The notes beneath the pieces are model-generated. The model searched no databases and was not told the origin of the DNA. It saw only the letters and a program-made list of their open reading frames with translations. A program made the position numbers and the translations under genes. This document shows, piece by piece, positions 17,132-25,909 of a stretch of DNA of 64,000 nucleotides; positions within the stretch are counted from its first letter, which is position 1, and the number at the start of each line of letters is the position of its first letter. The stretch is taken from contig NZ_PIPY01000006.1 of NCBI RefSeq assembly GCF_003987065.1, positions 1 to 64,000 on the forward strand, read 5' to 3'. The DNA is from Pseudidiomarina insulisalsae (lineage in GTDB: Bacteria; Pseudomonadota; Gammaproteobacteria; Enterobacterales; Alteromonadaceae).

Positions 17132-17872
17132 ATGCAGCCAGTTAATGTCATTTGTATCAAGTGGGGCCAGAAATATGGCGCCGATTATGTCAATACGCTT
17201 TACTCAATGGTCAGCCGCAATTTGTCGCGACCATATCGTTTCGTTTGCTTCACTGATGACCCTGAAGGCATTCGCGACGAAGTCGAGGTTAAACCTATTC
17301 CCGAAGTAGGGTTCGCCGATTTTGATGAGCGTAAGCCATGGACGTTTGGCCATGGTTGGCTGAAATTAACTGTCTTTGCCGAACCGCTTTATGACTTGCA
17401 GGGGCCCACGCTATTCCTCGATCTCGATATCGTCATTGTGGGTAGTCTGGACGAGTTTTTTGAGCCTGAAGGCGAGTTTCTGGTCATTAAAGAATGGGAT
17501 AAATCAGATGCTACAGGCAATACTTCGGTGTTCCGGTTCAATATTGGCGCCCATGTAGACGCACTTGAGCATCTGAAAGAAGATCCGGTGGGTGCCCGTA
17601 AAAATGTACGCAACGAACAGGAATATATCACCCAATATGTCGACCGCCAGGGCAAACTGAAATACTGGCCGGCAGAGTGGTGCCGCAGCTTCAAGCGTCA
17701 CTGTTTGCGCCCGTTCCCGTTGAGCTTTTTTCAGCAGCCACGCATTCCTGAAGGCGCCAAGGTCATTATTTTCCATGGTCGCCCACACCCTGACGACGCC
17801 ATTGCCGGCCGCAGTGGTAAATGGTACCGCAAAGTTCTGCCCACTACCTGGATCAAAGAGTACTGGCGCTAA
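17132..17872 (+). CDS. Putative lipopolysaccharide core glycosyltransferase (nucleotide-diphospho-sugar transferase fold)
   Basis: Predicted cytoplasmic GT-A fold sugar transferase. The N terminus NVICIKWGQKYGADYVNTLY (5-24) and YRFVCFTDD resemble family 8-like transferases, and LFLDLDIVIVGSLDEFF contains the D97-L-D99 metal/nucleotide-sugar motif. There is no membrane segment. The start at 17132 follows a GGCAGGAAAC sequence and gives 246 residues. It ends 5 nt before waaA-kdkA in the same direction, so it very probably acts on the lipopolysaccharide inner core, adding a sugar to or near Kdo. Donor and acceptor are unknown. Confidence 0.75.
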   Translation: MQPVNVICIKWGQKYGADYVNTLYSMVSRNLSRPYRFVCFTDDPEGIRDEVEVKPIPEVGFADFDERKPWTFGHGWLKLTVFAEPLYDLQGPTLFLDLDIVIVGSLDEFFEPEGEFLVIKEWDKSDATGNTSVFRFNIGAHVDALEHLKEDPVGARKNVRNEQEYITQYVDRQGKLKYWPAEWCRSFKRHCLRPFPLSFFQQPRIPEGAKVIIFHGRPHPDDAIAGRSGKWYRKVLPTTWIKEYWR

Positions 17873-17877
17873 GTACC

Positions 17878-19902
17878 ATGACAGCCGCGTATCGTTTACT
17901 CATTCGGCTGTTACTGCCTCTGGCGTTCGTATATTTGTGGCTTCGGGGCAAAAAAGCCCCGGCCTATCGGCAACGCTGGTCAGAGCGACTGGCATTGCAG
18001 CCAGTTCCTCCGGCTTACCGGCATGGCTTATTGATTCATTGTGTCTCAGTGGGCGAGACTGTCGCCGCGCGGCCTTTGATTGAGGGCATCTTAACGCAGT
18101 ACCCGCACTTACCCGTAACACTATCGTCCATGACGCCAACCGCCGCCGACTTAGCGCAGCGATTATTTGGCAGCCGCGTTCACCACCTTTACTTACCCAT
18201 CGATACGCCCGGTGCGATGCGCCGCTTTTTTACCAAGCTGGCGCCCCGTGCAGCGATTATTCTGGAAACTGAACTCTGGCCCTGCTTTCTGCGCGAAGCG
18301 CGGTGCCGTCGGGTGCCGGTTATGTTGCTGAATGCCAGGATGTCGGAAAAGTCGCTGGCGTCTTATCAGCGTAATAGCTGGTTGCTGGGACCCATCTGGC
18401 AACAACTACGTTGGGTCGCCGCGCAGACGCAAACGAGTTGTGAACGTTTTATCGAGTTGGGTGTACCGGCAGATAAACTGGCCAGCCGGGGCAACCTGAA
18501 ATTCGACAGTCATGTAGCAGCTACGACACTCTCCGAAGCTCACGAGTTACGCCAGCGCCTTGCCCGCCCGGTGGTCGTGGCAGCGAGTACTCATAAAGGC
18601 GAAGATGAACAGATACTTGATGCCTTTGCTGACGTGCTGGAAAACGAACCTTCGACCCTGTTGATTCTGGTGCCACGTCACCCGGAAAGATTTGAAAATG
18701 TCGCAGAGCTTATCGGTCAGCAAGGCTTCGCGCTGCAGCGGCGCAGTTCAGGCGATTTACCTGATGAACAGCATCAGGTCTGGTTGGGCGATACGATGGG
18801 CGAGTTATTACTCTGGTATGCTGTGGCTGATGTTGCCTTTGTCGGCGGCAGCTTAATCACGCGAGGCGGCCACAATCCGCTGGAGCCAGTGGCCACTGAT
18901 ACCGCCATCGTCAGCGGTCCTCACGTATTTAATTTTAAAGAGATTTTTGCGCGGCTTGATGCAGCGGGCGGCATGCGCTGGGCTGAAGGTGCTGAAGATT
19001 TGGCACAACAGTTGACCGAGTTACTCCAGAAATCAGAGTTGCGGTCAAAATTGCAGCAGGCAGCGCGCCAGGAATTTGCGCAGGATCAAGGTGCAACGAC
19101 GGCAATGTTAAATGATATAAGCCATTGTCTGCCGCAGTTAACCAAGGGAGAAAAGCTGAATATGGCAACCGTTGAGAAATTGAACCCCTCAGCAAAGGAA
19201 GAAATCTGGTATCGCAGCGATCGCTTTGAAGCTTTTCAGGAAGCGTACTTTGACCCCGATTTCTGGCGCGCCCGCGATCAAATAAAAGGCGCAGCTACTG
19301 GCAGAAGCACGGCCTGGTTTATCGCCGGCGAAAAAATCGATATGTTATTACGCCACTATTATCGCGGTGGACTGGTCGGAAAACTCAATAAAGACAGGTT
19401 TAAACGTGAACCTGTTGCAGAAAGCAGGGCGATGGCAGAGTTTGAGCTGCTCCTGCAATTAAGAGAGCAAGGTTTACCGGTGCCCGAGCCCCTGGCTGCG
19501 CGCTATAAAAAAGCGCCATGGTGGGGCTACCGCGCAGATATACTGGTGGCAGTCATTCCCGGTGCCAAAGATGTATTTAAATGTTTGTCGGAGCGTCCAC
19601 TAAGTGCTGATGAGTGGCACAAGCTCGGGGCTGCGATTCGCCAACTTCATGATGCCGATGTTTACCATTCAGACCTGAACTGCCACAACCTGATGTTAGA
19701 CAGCGCCGATAAAGCCTGGATCGTTGATTTCGATAAGTGTGAATTTCGTGAGAGTGGGCAGTGGCGCGAAGGGAATCTGGCGCGCTTATTACGTAGTTTT
19801 AAAAAGGAATATCGTAAAGCGCAAGAGGCCAGCCGGGACTTCCATTGGCAGGAAGAGCGCGACTGGCCTTTGCTGATGGCGGGGTATGAAAACGCGCGTT
19901 AA
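17878..19902 (+). CDS. waaA-kdkA: Fused Kdo transferase WaaA and Kdo kinase KdkA
   Basis: One open frame of 674 residues joins two lipopolysaccharide enzymes. Residues 1-about 421 are Kdo transferase WaaA (GT30): an N-terminal membrane-anchor segment (LLIRLLLPLAFVYLWLRG), HCVSVGE with the catalytic glutamate E60, and GGSLITRGGHNPLEP in the CMP-Kdo domain; E. coli WaaA has 425. Residues about 429-674 are KdkA, which phosphorylates Kdo at position 4: LRHYYRGGLVGKLNKDRF, the kinase loop H597-S-D599-LNCHN and D617-F-D, at the normal full length of about 241-246. Only about seven residues link them. KdkA normally accompanies a monofunctional WaaA (one Kdo added), as in Haemophilus, so a single phosphorylated Kdo is predicted. 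The ATG at 17878 is chosen because it matches the WaaA N terminus. The last 4 nt overlap proA. Confidence 0.88.
   Translation: MTAAYRLLIRLLLPLAFVYLWLRGKKAPAYRQRWSERLALQPVPPAYRHGLLIHCVSVGETVAARPLIEGILTQYPHLPVTLSSMTPTAADLAQRLFGSRVHHLYLPIDTPGAMRRFFTKLAPRAAIILETELWPCFLREARCRRVPVMLLNARMSEKSLASYQRNSWLLGPIWQQLRWVAAQTQTSCERFIELGVPADKLASRGNLKFDSHVAATTLSEAHELRQRLARPVVVAASTHKGEDEQILDAFADVLENEPSTLLILVPRHPERFENVAELIGQQGFALQRRSSGDLPDEQHQVWLGDTMGELLLWYAVADVAFVGGSLITRGGHNPLEPVATDTAIVSGPHVFNFKEIFARLDAAGGMRWAEGAEDLAQQLTELLQKSELRSKLQQAARQEFAQDQGATTAMLNDISHCLPQLTKGEKLNMATVEKLNPSAKEEIWYRSDRFEAFQEAYFDPDFWRARDQIKGAATGRSTAWFIAGEKIDMLLRHYYRGGLVGKLNKDRFKREPVAESRAMAEFELLLQLREQGLPVPEPLAARYKKAPWWGYRADILVAVIPGAKDVFKCLSERPLSADEWHKLGAAIRQLHDADVYHSDLNCHNLMLDSADKAWIVDFDKCEFRESGQWREGNLARLLRSFKKEYRKAQEASRDFHWQEERDWPLLMAGYENAR
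19144..19164 (+). promoter_or_regulatory. Internal ribosome-binding site and ATG at the head of the KdkA part
   Basis: Inside the fused gene, AAGGGAG (19144-19150) precedes an in-frame ATG (19162) by 11 nt. That ATG is codon 429, just where a separate KdkA would begin (MATVEKLNP). The spacing is long but workable. It may be a relic of a separate gene or allow a free kinase to be made as well. Confidence 0.5.
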
Positions 19903-19912
19903 TCGCGCGTTT
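19890..19912. terminator. Hairpin carrying the shared stop codons of waaA-kdkA and proA
   Basis: AAACGCGCG (19890-19898) pairs with CGCGCGTTT (19904-19912), a perfect 9-bp stem. The loop TTAAT contains the TAA stop of both convergent genes. Only three to four T follow on each strand, so it is at best a weak bidirectional terminator. Confidence 0.5.
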
Positions 19913-21152
19913 GACCCGTACCTGTGACCACGAATTTCTCGGTGGTCAATGCCTGCAGTCCCATCGGGCCATAGGCATGCAGTTTACTGGTCGAGATACC
20001 AATTTCTGCACCTAAACCCAGCTGACCGCCATCACTGAAACGTGAGGAGGCGTTCCACATGGTAACCGCCGAATCGACTTCGCGAATAAAGCGTTGCGCA
20101 GTGGTTTCATTCTCAGTAGCAATGACTTCAGTGTGGCCACTGCCGAAATCCTGAATGTGCTTGATACCAGCGTCAAAGTCGGCGACGGTGCGGACCGCAA
20201 TCTCAAGCGCCAGATACTCTTCGCCAAAAGCGTCAGTACTAATGATATCTGGTTGCTCAAAGTAGCTTGCAGAGGTTTGGTCGCTGTGAATCTTAACGCC
20301 TTTTTCCTGCAATGCCGCTGCCGCTTTTGGTAAGAACTGCTCGGCAATATCTTTATGCACCAGCAGGCCTTCCAGGGCGTTACAAACACCGGTACGCTGT
20401 GTTTTGCCGTTCAGCAACAGATTCAGCGCTTTATCCAGATCCGCGTCCTTATCAACATACAGATGGCAAACACCTTTGTAGTGCTGAATAACTGGTATCT
20501 TACTGTTATCGCTGACAAAGTGAATCAGACCTTCACCGCCACGCGGGATGACCAGATCAATATAGTCGTCCTGTTGCAACAGGTTAAGCATCAGATCACG
20601 ATCGGGTGTTGGCACCACGGTAATGACGTCCTCTGGCAAATCGCTCTCGCGCAATGCTTCATGCAACGCGGCGGCGATAGCTTTGCTGCTTTCGATAGCT
20701 TCGCGACCACAGCGTAGGATGACGGCATTGCCTGATTTAAAACAAAGGGCGCCGGCGTCAGCTGTAACGTTAGGACGCGCTTCATAAATCATGCAAATAA
20801 CGCCCAGCGGGATACGCATTTTTTCGACCACGATGCCGTTCGGGCGGGTGGTAAACGGCATCCGCTCGCCGACGGGATCTTTCAGTTCAATAATTTCTTC
20901 AATTGCGGTGGCCATCCCCTCAATCCGCTCAGGGTTTAGCTGCAGACGGTCGAGCATGGCATCAGAAAGGTCTTTCTCGCGACCTGCAGCCATGTCCTGC
21001 TGGTTGACCTCAAGAATTTTGTCCTGATGTTTACGGATGGCATTGGCCATACGTTGTAAGACATCATTTTTTTGCTGCTCTGTCAGTGTTGCAACGGCAC
21101 GCGCGGCAACGGCGGCGCGTTTGGCAATATCACTGGCTACGGAGTTACTCAT
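19899..21152 (-). CDS. proA: Gamma-glutamyl phosphate reductase ProA
   Basis: NADPH-dependent reduction of gamma-glutamyl phosphate to glutamate semialdehyde, the second step of proline synthesis. It is an ALDH-superfamily protein of 417 residues, the same length as E. coli ProA; the catalytic cysteine is in NGKTQRTGVCNALEGLLVH, and IYEARPNVTADAGALCFKSGNAVILR and SRFSDGGQLGLGAEIGISTSKLHAYGPMG are the family signatures. The start overlaps proB by 4 nt, giving a tight proB-proA operon in which the unstable acyl phosphate can be handed over directly. Confidence 0.97.
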   Translation of the reverse strand: MSNSVASDIAKRAAVAARAVATLTEQQKNDVLQRMANAIRKHQDKILEVNQQDMAAGREKDLSDAMLDRLQLNPERIEGMATAIEEIIELKDPVGERMPFTTRPNGIVVEKMRIPLGVICMIYEARPNVTADAGALCFKSGNAVILRCGREAIESSKAIAAALHEALRESDLPEDVITVVPTPDRDLMLNLLQQDDYIDLVIPRGGEGLIHFVSDNSKIPVIQHYKGVCHLYVDKDADLDKALNLLLNGKTQRTGVCNALEGLLVHKDIAEQFLPKAAAALQEKGVKIHSDQTSASYFEQPDIISTDAFGEEYLALEIAVRTVADFDAGIKHIQDFGSGHTEVIATENETTAQRFIREVDSAVTMWNASSRFSDGGQLGLGAEIGISTSKLHAYGPMGLQALTTEKFVVTGTGQTRD

Positions 21153-22261
21153 ACATCCTCCAATATCATTAAATCGTTACTTTCGATGACTTCGGTGATT
21201 GGGCTATAACCATATTGTTCGGCAATATGGCTCACTTCCTGGCCTTTAATATGCAGCAACTCATGTGAGCTGTACTGACAAATGCCTTTGGCAATGGCTT
21301 CGGCATTTTCGCCATTGCGAATAACCACTGCGTCACCGCGATTGAAATCTCCCTGCACGTCAACAATTCCGGTCGTTGTTAACGACTGACCATCCAGCAG
21401 AGCATCAGCAGTTGTGCTGTCGACCACAATCTCACCCTGTGAGATCAACGTGTGGCGCAACCAATGCTTCTTGTTGCTCATCGGGTCTTGTTGGCGTTTG
21501 AATAAGGTGCCAGGGTTCTCACCCTGCAACATTAATTCGAATGTTTCGCCTTTGCGGCCGTTGACAATATAGGTGTCAACGCCATGCGAGGTTGCCTTTT
21601 CTGCTGCTTCAATTTTGGTACGCATACCACCGGTGGCAATCTTGTTCGTGGTGCCGCCGGCAAGGGCAAATATTTCTTCAGTGATCTCATCGACCACCGG
21701 AATCTTCTTGGCGTCGGGCTTGACCCGTGGGTCAGCATCAAACAAGCCGTCAATATCCGAACAAATAAATAGCGCGTCAGCGTCAACCAAAGTTGCAACC
21801 ATTGCTGCCAGGTTGTCATTGTCACCCACTTTCATTTCGTCGGTGGCAAGGGCATCATTTTCATTCACAATAGGCAATACATCGTGTTCTAACAATGTAT
21901 GTAAGGTATTGCGAATACTTACATAACGCGCGCGGTCGCGAAGGTCGCCATGGGTCATAAGTACCTGAGCGCAGGGGAAATCAAAAAAGCGCGACCAGTT
22001 GGCCATCATGTCGCTTTGTCCCACCGCCGCCATGGCTTTTTTCACCGTTACCGGAATGGTATCGCTGTTATAAGCGATATGCTTGCGTCCGGCCGCAGCA
22101 CTGCCGGATGAAACTAACACTATCTCTTGCCCACGCTCATGACACTCAATGATGAAGCGGGCGATAGCTAATAAGTATTTACTGCTCGTTCCTGTATCGT
22201 CTGGCGCAATCAACGCACTGCCAACTTTTACGACGGCACGCTGCCAGGAAGGCATTTTCAT
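21149..22261 (-). CDS. proB: Glutamate 5-kinase ProB
   Basis: Phosphorylates glutamate with ATP in the first and feedback-controlled step of proline synthesis. The amino-acid-kinase domain has VVKVGSALIAP (11-21), LVSSGSAAAGR and NENDALATDEMKVGDNDNLAA, and a C-terminal PUA domain runs from about residue 277 to 370, as in E. coli ProB (367). A GAGGGAG lies 6 nt before the ATG. The 150-nt region upstream (22262-22414) has two short inverted repeats and probably the promoter, but no clear -35/-10 pair. Confidence 0.97.
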   Translation of the reverse strand: MKMPSWQRAVVKVGSALIAPDDTGTSSKYLLAIARFIIECHERGQEIVLVSSGSAAAGRKHIAYNSDTIPVTVKKAMAAVGQSDMMANWSRFFDFPCAQVLMTHGDLRDRARYVSIRNTLHTLLEHDVLPIVNENDALATDEMKVGDNDNLAAMVATLVDADALFICSDIDGLFDADPRVKPDAKKIPVVDEITEEIFALAGGTTNKIATGGMRTKIEAAEKATSHGVDTYIVNGRKGETFELMLQGENPGTLFKRQQDPMSNKKHWLRHTLISQGEIVVDSTTADALLDGQSLTTTGIVDVQGDFNRGDAVVIRNGENAEAIAKGICQYSSHELLHIKGQEVSHIAEQYGYSPITEVIESNDLMILEDV

Positions 22262-22414
22262 AGTGGCTCCCTCTCAAAAAATTCGTTCGTAGTCTAACAG
22301 ATATGTAGGGGTTTCTCTAGGTTGAGACTATAAGCCGTGGCTATGTTGATCATAGCTTAGTAAAATTTAGGAAATAGTGCTCAGGAAATGAGCAAGAGGG
22401 GGCGGTGCAGGCAA

Positions 22415-22441
22415 TAAAAAAGCCCCTGTTAATGGGGCTTT
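22415..22441 (-). terminator. Intrinsic terminator of mutY-yggX
   Basis: Read on the minus strand, AAGCCCC pairs with GGGGCTT (22420-22426 with 22434-22440 on the plus strand) around a 7-nt loop, and a run of T follows. It lies 10 nt beyond the yggX stop. Confidence 0.9.
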
Positions 22442-22450
22442 AGAGAGACA

Positions 22451-22723
22451 TTATTCGCTGGGAGGGGTGTAGCCTTCAATTTCGACGTCTTTACCCTCAA
22501 AAAGAAAAGCTTTCATTTGCTCTTCAAGAAATTCACGTGATTTCGGGTCCATTAAGTTGAGACGCTTTTCATTGATCAGCATGGTCTGTTTTTTCTGCCA
22601 CTCAGCCCAGGCTTCTTTGGAGATATTTTGGTAAATCTTTTCTCCAAGCTCGCCAGGGTAAAGCTGAAAGTCGAGACCTTCGGCCTCTTTTTTCAGGTAT
22701 TGGCAATATACGGTACGGCTCAT
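22451..22723 (-). CDS. yggX: Fe(2+)-trafficking / oxidative damage protection protein YggX
   Basis: Small cytoplasmic protein that in enterobacteria protects iron-sulfur clusters and is thought to handle Fe(II). The N terminus [19 protein letters not shown] with C7 and the [19 protein letters not shown] block match the family; the 90-residue length is one less than in E. coli. It lies 41 nt after mutY, which itself carries an iron-sulfur cluster, and both end at the terminator at 22415. The mutY-yggX pairing is conserved in gammaproteobacteria. Confidence 0.95.
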   Translation of the reverse strand: MSRTVYCQYLKKEAEGLDFQLYPGELGEKIYQNISKEAWAEWQKKQTMLINEKRLNLMDPKSREFLEEQMKAFLFEGKDVEIEGYTPPSE

Positions 22724-22764
22724 AGTTACCTCGGTTCCTCTGTGAATATGCTGAATTTTACGCC

Positions 22765-23805
22765 CTAATCCTGTTGGTTACAAACCTCGCTGGCAATCAG
22801 CTGTTGCAGTAACTTACGTATGGGAGCGGGTAAGCCAACTTCATCAAGCTGGTGGCAGGCAATGCGTCTTGTTGTGCCATTGCCCGGCGGTGTTGCCAGC
22901 CAGACATGGCCATCAAGTTTGTAATGGCTAAAAGTATGGCGGAATCTCGTCCAAAGTTGCGCGTCGGGCGCCTGTGCTACTTCGGGCAGGCACCAAAGCG
23001 TCGGCCAGATGCCGCTGGCCGGGCGTTGTTCCAGCACAATGCCCCTGGCACTAACGTCGAGCAGAAAATGTCCTTTACGCGTCGGTATTGCTTTTTTCTG
23101 CTGGCGCTTTGGCAACGCATTCACCTTACCAAGTTGCAATGCCTGGCACACTTTCGCTAAAGGACATAGCGCGCATAAAGGTTGCTGCGGTTTACAGATA
23201 GTGGCGCCTAAATCGAGTAACCCCTGAGCGAAACGACGATTGTCTCTGGCCGGGGTAAAATGCTCAGCGAGTTGCCAGAAATAACGATCGTTAGTGCTTT
23301 TATTCACTTCGTAAGGTAGCGCGAACAATCGCGCGAACAAGCGTTTGACATTACCGTCGACAATCGCCGCGGGCGCATCAAAGGCAAAGGCGCGAATGGC
23401 GCCCACAGTATAGGGCCCGATACCCGGTATTTCCTTAAGTTCCGCAGCGCTGCGTGGAATCTCACTTTGGTAGTCGCGGACGACCTTCTGCGCGGCAGCG
23501 TGCAAATTTCTCGCGCGGCGATAATAACCCAGCCCTTGCCAAAGCGTCATCACTTCATCTTCGCTGGCACTGGCCAATGCTTCGATTGTCGGGAACGTCT
23601 GCAGCCAGCGCTCAAAGTAAGGAATCACGGTTTTAACCTGAGTCTGCTGCAACATAAGTTCACTGACCAGGACGTGATAGGGATCGTTATGCAACTGCCA
23701 GGGCAGATCGTTACGGCCTTTGGCTTTTTGCCAGCCAGTGATGCAGTTGGCAAGCGCCTCTGGCGAGATAACCTTTGTTGCCGCTGTAACTTGAGAGTTT
23801 GACAC
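22765..23805 (-). CDS. mutY: Adenine DNA glycosylase MutY
   Basis: Removes adenine mispaired with 8-oxoguanine. The catalytic residues E49 (SELMLQQTQ) and D150 (VDGNV), the helix-hairpin-helix [12 protein letters not shown], and the [4Fe-4S] ligands C204, C211, C214 and C220 (spacing 6, 2, 5) are all present. A C-terminal NUDIX-like domain that reads 8-oxoG fills residues about 235-346. Total length 346 (E. coli 350). Divergent from ompA with a 185-nt intergenic region. Confidence 0.97.
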   Translation of the reverse strand: MSNSQVTAATKVISPEALANCITGWQKAKGRNDLPWQLHNDPYHVLVSELMLQQTQVKTVIPYFERWLQTFPTIEALASASEDEVMTLWQGLGYYRRARNLHAAAQKVVRDYQSEIPRSAAELKEIPGIGPYTVGAIRAFAFDAPAAIVDGNVKRLFARLFALPYEVNKSTNDRYFWQLAEHFTPARDNRRFAQGLLDLGATICKPQQPLCALCPLAKVCQALQLGKVNALPKRQQKKAIPTRKGHFLLDVSARGIVLEQRPASGIWPTLWCLPEVAQAPDAQLWTRFRHTFSHYKLDGHVWLATPPGNGTTRRIACHQLDEVGLPAPIRKLLQQLIASEVCNQQD

Positions 23806-23990
23806 TTAATGACGTCTCCACCGCATTCATTTTTAAGGATTTTCTTTAAATTTCGTAAGAACGAGGTCGTTATCAGGTAAATCTTTTGTAAAGCATGAAA
23901 AAATCACTAAAAAACAAGCGAAATCACTCTATTTCGTATATAGTAAAGGGAAATTCGAATCTATTCATTGGGAAATTAAAGGAGCATCTC

Positions 23991-25049
23991 GTGAATCGTA
24001 TCGCCGCAGTATCATTAGCAGTATTAGCCGGTCTATCTTTTACCGGTTCAGTTTACGCTCAAAGTACAAATGAGGGTGAATGGTATGTCGGTCCGCGGCT
24101 TGGTCCATTCGGAACTGATTCCGATCGGGTCGCTATCGACAATAATCAACTCCGTACCTTCGATGGCGGATTCGACAGTGCATTCTATGGTTTAGAAGCT
24201 GGCTTCCAGTTTACCCCAGAGTGGGGCTACCGTGTGTACTATGATTACCTGCGTGGTGATCTGGAAAACGCCGACTCTGCCGACGGCCGGGTATTCGGTG
24301 TCGACGTACTTTATAACTTCACCAACAACCTTTACGGTAGCCTGGGTATTAACAATACCGAGCTCGGTGACGTATCGAACCAGTTCTTACGGGTAGGTGC
24401 CGGTTATCGTGAGCAGTTAAACAACAACTGGGACGTATTTGTTGAAGGTGGTGTACAGCAAAGCGACGGCGACCTGACTGAATTCTTACTGATGACAGGT
24501 GTGCGTTACTACTTCGGTCGCACCGCAGCCCCAGCGCCGGCTCCGGCACCAGCTCCGCAGCAAGCTGCGCCAGTTGACTCAGATGGTGACGGTGTTATCG
24601 ATGCCAACGACCTGTGTCCGAATACGCAGCCAACTTATAAAGTTGATGAAACGGGTTGTGTCATGTATCGCAACGAGACCATCACTCACGAGCTGATGAT
24701 CAACTTTGCCTTTGACTCAGCGAAAATCCCAACCAACGAAGTCGTTGAGTTGAAAGAAACCGCGGACTTCCTGAAGGAATACCCGCAGTTGGATATTCGT
24801 ATCGAAGGCCACACTGATAACATTGGTACGGTCGAGTACAACCAGGGCTTATCGGAGCGTCGTGCAAAATCAGTAGGCGAGAGCCTGGTGAAAGACTACG
24901 GTATTGAGCAGGAGCGTATCAGCACTATCGGTTATAGTGAAAACCGTCCGCTGGTGCCAAATACCTCGAAAGAAAACCGTGCGATGAACCGCCGTATTGA
25001 AGCCAAAATGTCAGTCACCAAAGAAGTACCGGTGAAAGAAGACAACTAA
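23991..25049 (+). CDS. ompA: OmpA/OprF-family outer membrane porin with TSP3 and OmpA-like domains
   Basis: Abundant outer-membrane structural protein. The order is: signal peptide (about 1-23, ending SVYA), an eight-stranded beta-barrel domain (about 24-180, ending in YYFG), a Pro/Ala hinge (APAPAPAPAP), a calcium-binding thrombospondin-3 type repeat (DSDGDGVIDANDLCPNT) with two cysteines, and a C-terminal OmpA-like peptidoglycan-binding domain with NFAFDSAKI and RIEGHTDNIGTVEYNQGLSERRA. I place the start at the GTG at 23991, which has an AAAGGAG 6 nt upstream and directly gives a signal peptide; the frame is open from 23895, but that would put 32 hydrophilic residues in front. The TSP3 repeat makes it OprF-like. 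It has its own terminator. Confidence 0.93.
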   Translation: MNRIAAVSLAVLAGLSFTGSVYAQSTNEGEWYVGPRLGPFGTDSDRVAIDNNQLRTFDGGFDSAFYGLEAGFQFTPEWGYRVYYDYLRGDLENADSADGRVFGVDVLYNFTNNLYGSLGINNTELGDVSNQFLRVGAGYREQLNNNWDVFVEGGVQQSDGDLTEFLLMTGVRYYFGRTAAPAPAPAPAPQQAAPVDSDGDGVIDANDLCPNTQPTYKVDETGCVMYRNETITHELMINFAFDSAKIPTNEVVELKETADFLKEYPQLDIRIEGHTDNIGTVEYNQGLSERRAKSVGESLVKDYGIEQERISTIGYSENRPLVPNTSKENRAMNRRIEAKMSVTKEVPVKEDN

Positions 25050-25067
25050 GCTTCATAAAGTAAGTTG

Positions 25068-25108
25068 AAAAAGGCGCGCTAAGCAATTTGCTTGGTAGCG
25101 CCTTTTTT
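25068..25108 (+). terminator. Intrinsic terminator of ompA
   Basis: AAAAAGGCGC (25068-25077) pairs with GCGCCTTTTTT (25098-25108); the 20-nt interior can itself fold (AAGCAA/TTGCTT). The element lies between ompA and trmB and rules out longer upstream starts for trmB. Confidence 0.85.
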
Positions 25109-25136
25109 GTCTGAATGCAGGAAAAAGAATCAGGTC

Positions 25137-25883
25137 ATGACTGAAAGTAAGAAAACTTCAACACAGGAAAATCTTGCCGCAGCGCAGCAAGAGGGTCGCT
25201 ATATTCGTCAGGTACGCAGCTTTGTAAAGCGCGAAGGACGTCTTACCAAAGGTCAGGCGGCAGCGCTTGAGCGCAGTTGGCCCACGATGGGTCTGGAGCA
25301 CCGTAACGGTGCTATCGATCTGGTCGAGGTCTTTGGTCGCGATGCCGATACAATTGTTGAAATTGGTTTTGGCATGGGCCACTCGTTGGTCAGTATGGCT
25401 AAAGCTGCTCCCGAGAAAAATTTTATTGGTATTGAAGTTCACCGTCCTGGAGTCGGCGCCTGCCTGATGGAAGCTGAAGCGCAAGGCGTGAGCAATTTGC
25501 GGGTCTATGAACATGACGCAGTGGAAGTTTTTCGCGACTGTATTGCTGAAGAAAGCCTGGCCGGTGTGCAGGTGTTTTTTCCCGACCCCTGGCACAAAAA
25601 GCGTCACCACAAGCGTCGTTTGATTCAGCCTGAGTTTGTCGAAAAGCTACGCAGTAAACTCAAAATAGGCGGTGTATTGCACCTGGCGACAGACTGGCAG
25701 AACTATGCCGAGCATATGCTTGAAGTCATGCGCGCAGCGGCTGCCGAGGGTAAATGGCGGAATTTGTCAGAGTCGGATGATTTTGTGCCGCGACCCGCAG
25801 AGCGTCCACTCACCAAGTTTGAAAAGCGTGGTGAACGTCTCGGTCACGGCGTCTGGGACTTGAAGTTCGAGCGTTTGCGTTAA
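25137..25883 (+). CDS. trmB: tRNA (guanine-N(7)-)-methyltransferase TrmB
   Basis: SAM-dependent methylation of G46 in the variable loop of t[17 protein letters not shown] is the SAM-binding loop, [18 protein letters not shown] the catalytic and tRNA-binding signature, and [17 protein letters not shown] the conserved C terminus. From the ATG at 25137 it has 248 residues (E. coli 239). The preceding ompA terminator indicates a separate promoter or read-through. Confidence 0.96.
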   Translation: MTESKKTSTQENLAAAQQEGRYIRQVRSFVKREGRLTKGQAAALERSWPTMGLEHRNGAIDLVEVFGRDADTIVEIGFGMGHSLVSMAKAAPEKNFIGIEVHRPGVGACLMEAEAQGVSNLRVYEHDAVEVFRDCIAEESLAGVQVFFPDPWHKKRHHKRRLIQPEFVEKLRSKLKIGGVLHLATDWQNYAEHMLEVMRAAAAEGKWRNLSESDDFVPRPAERPLTKFEKRGERLGHGVWDLKFERLR

Positions 25884-25909
25884 GCCCTGACAGCGATCAA
25901 AGCAGACCA

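Noticed and set aside
23939-23944. TATAGT upstream of ompA as a promoter
   Set aside because: No -35 hexamer at 15-19 bp and no extended -10, so a promoter call is not supported.
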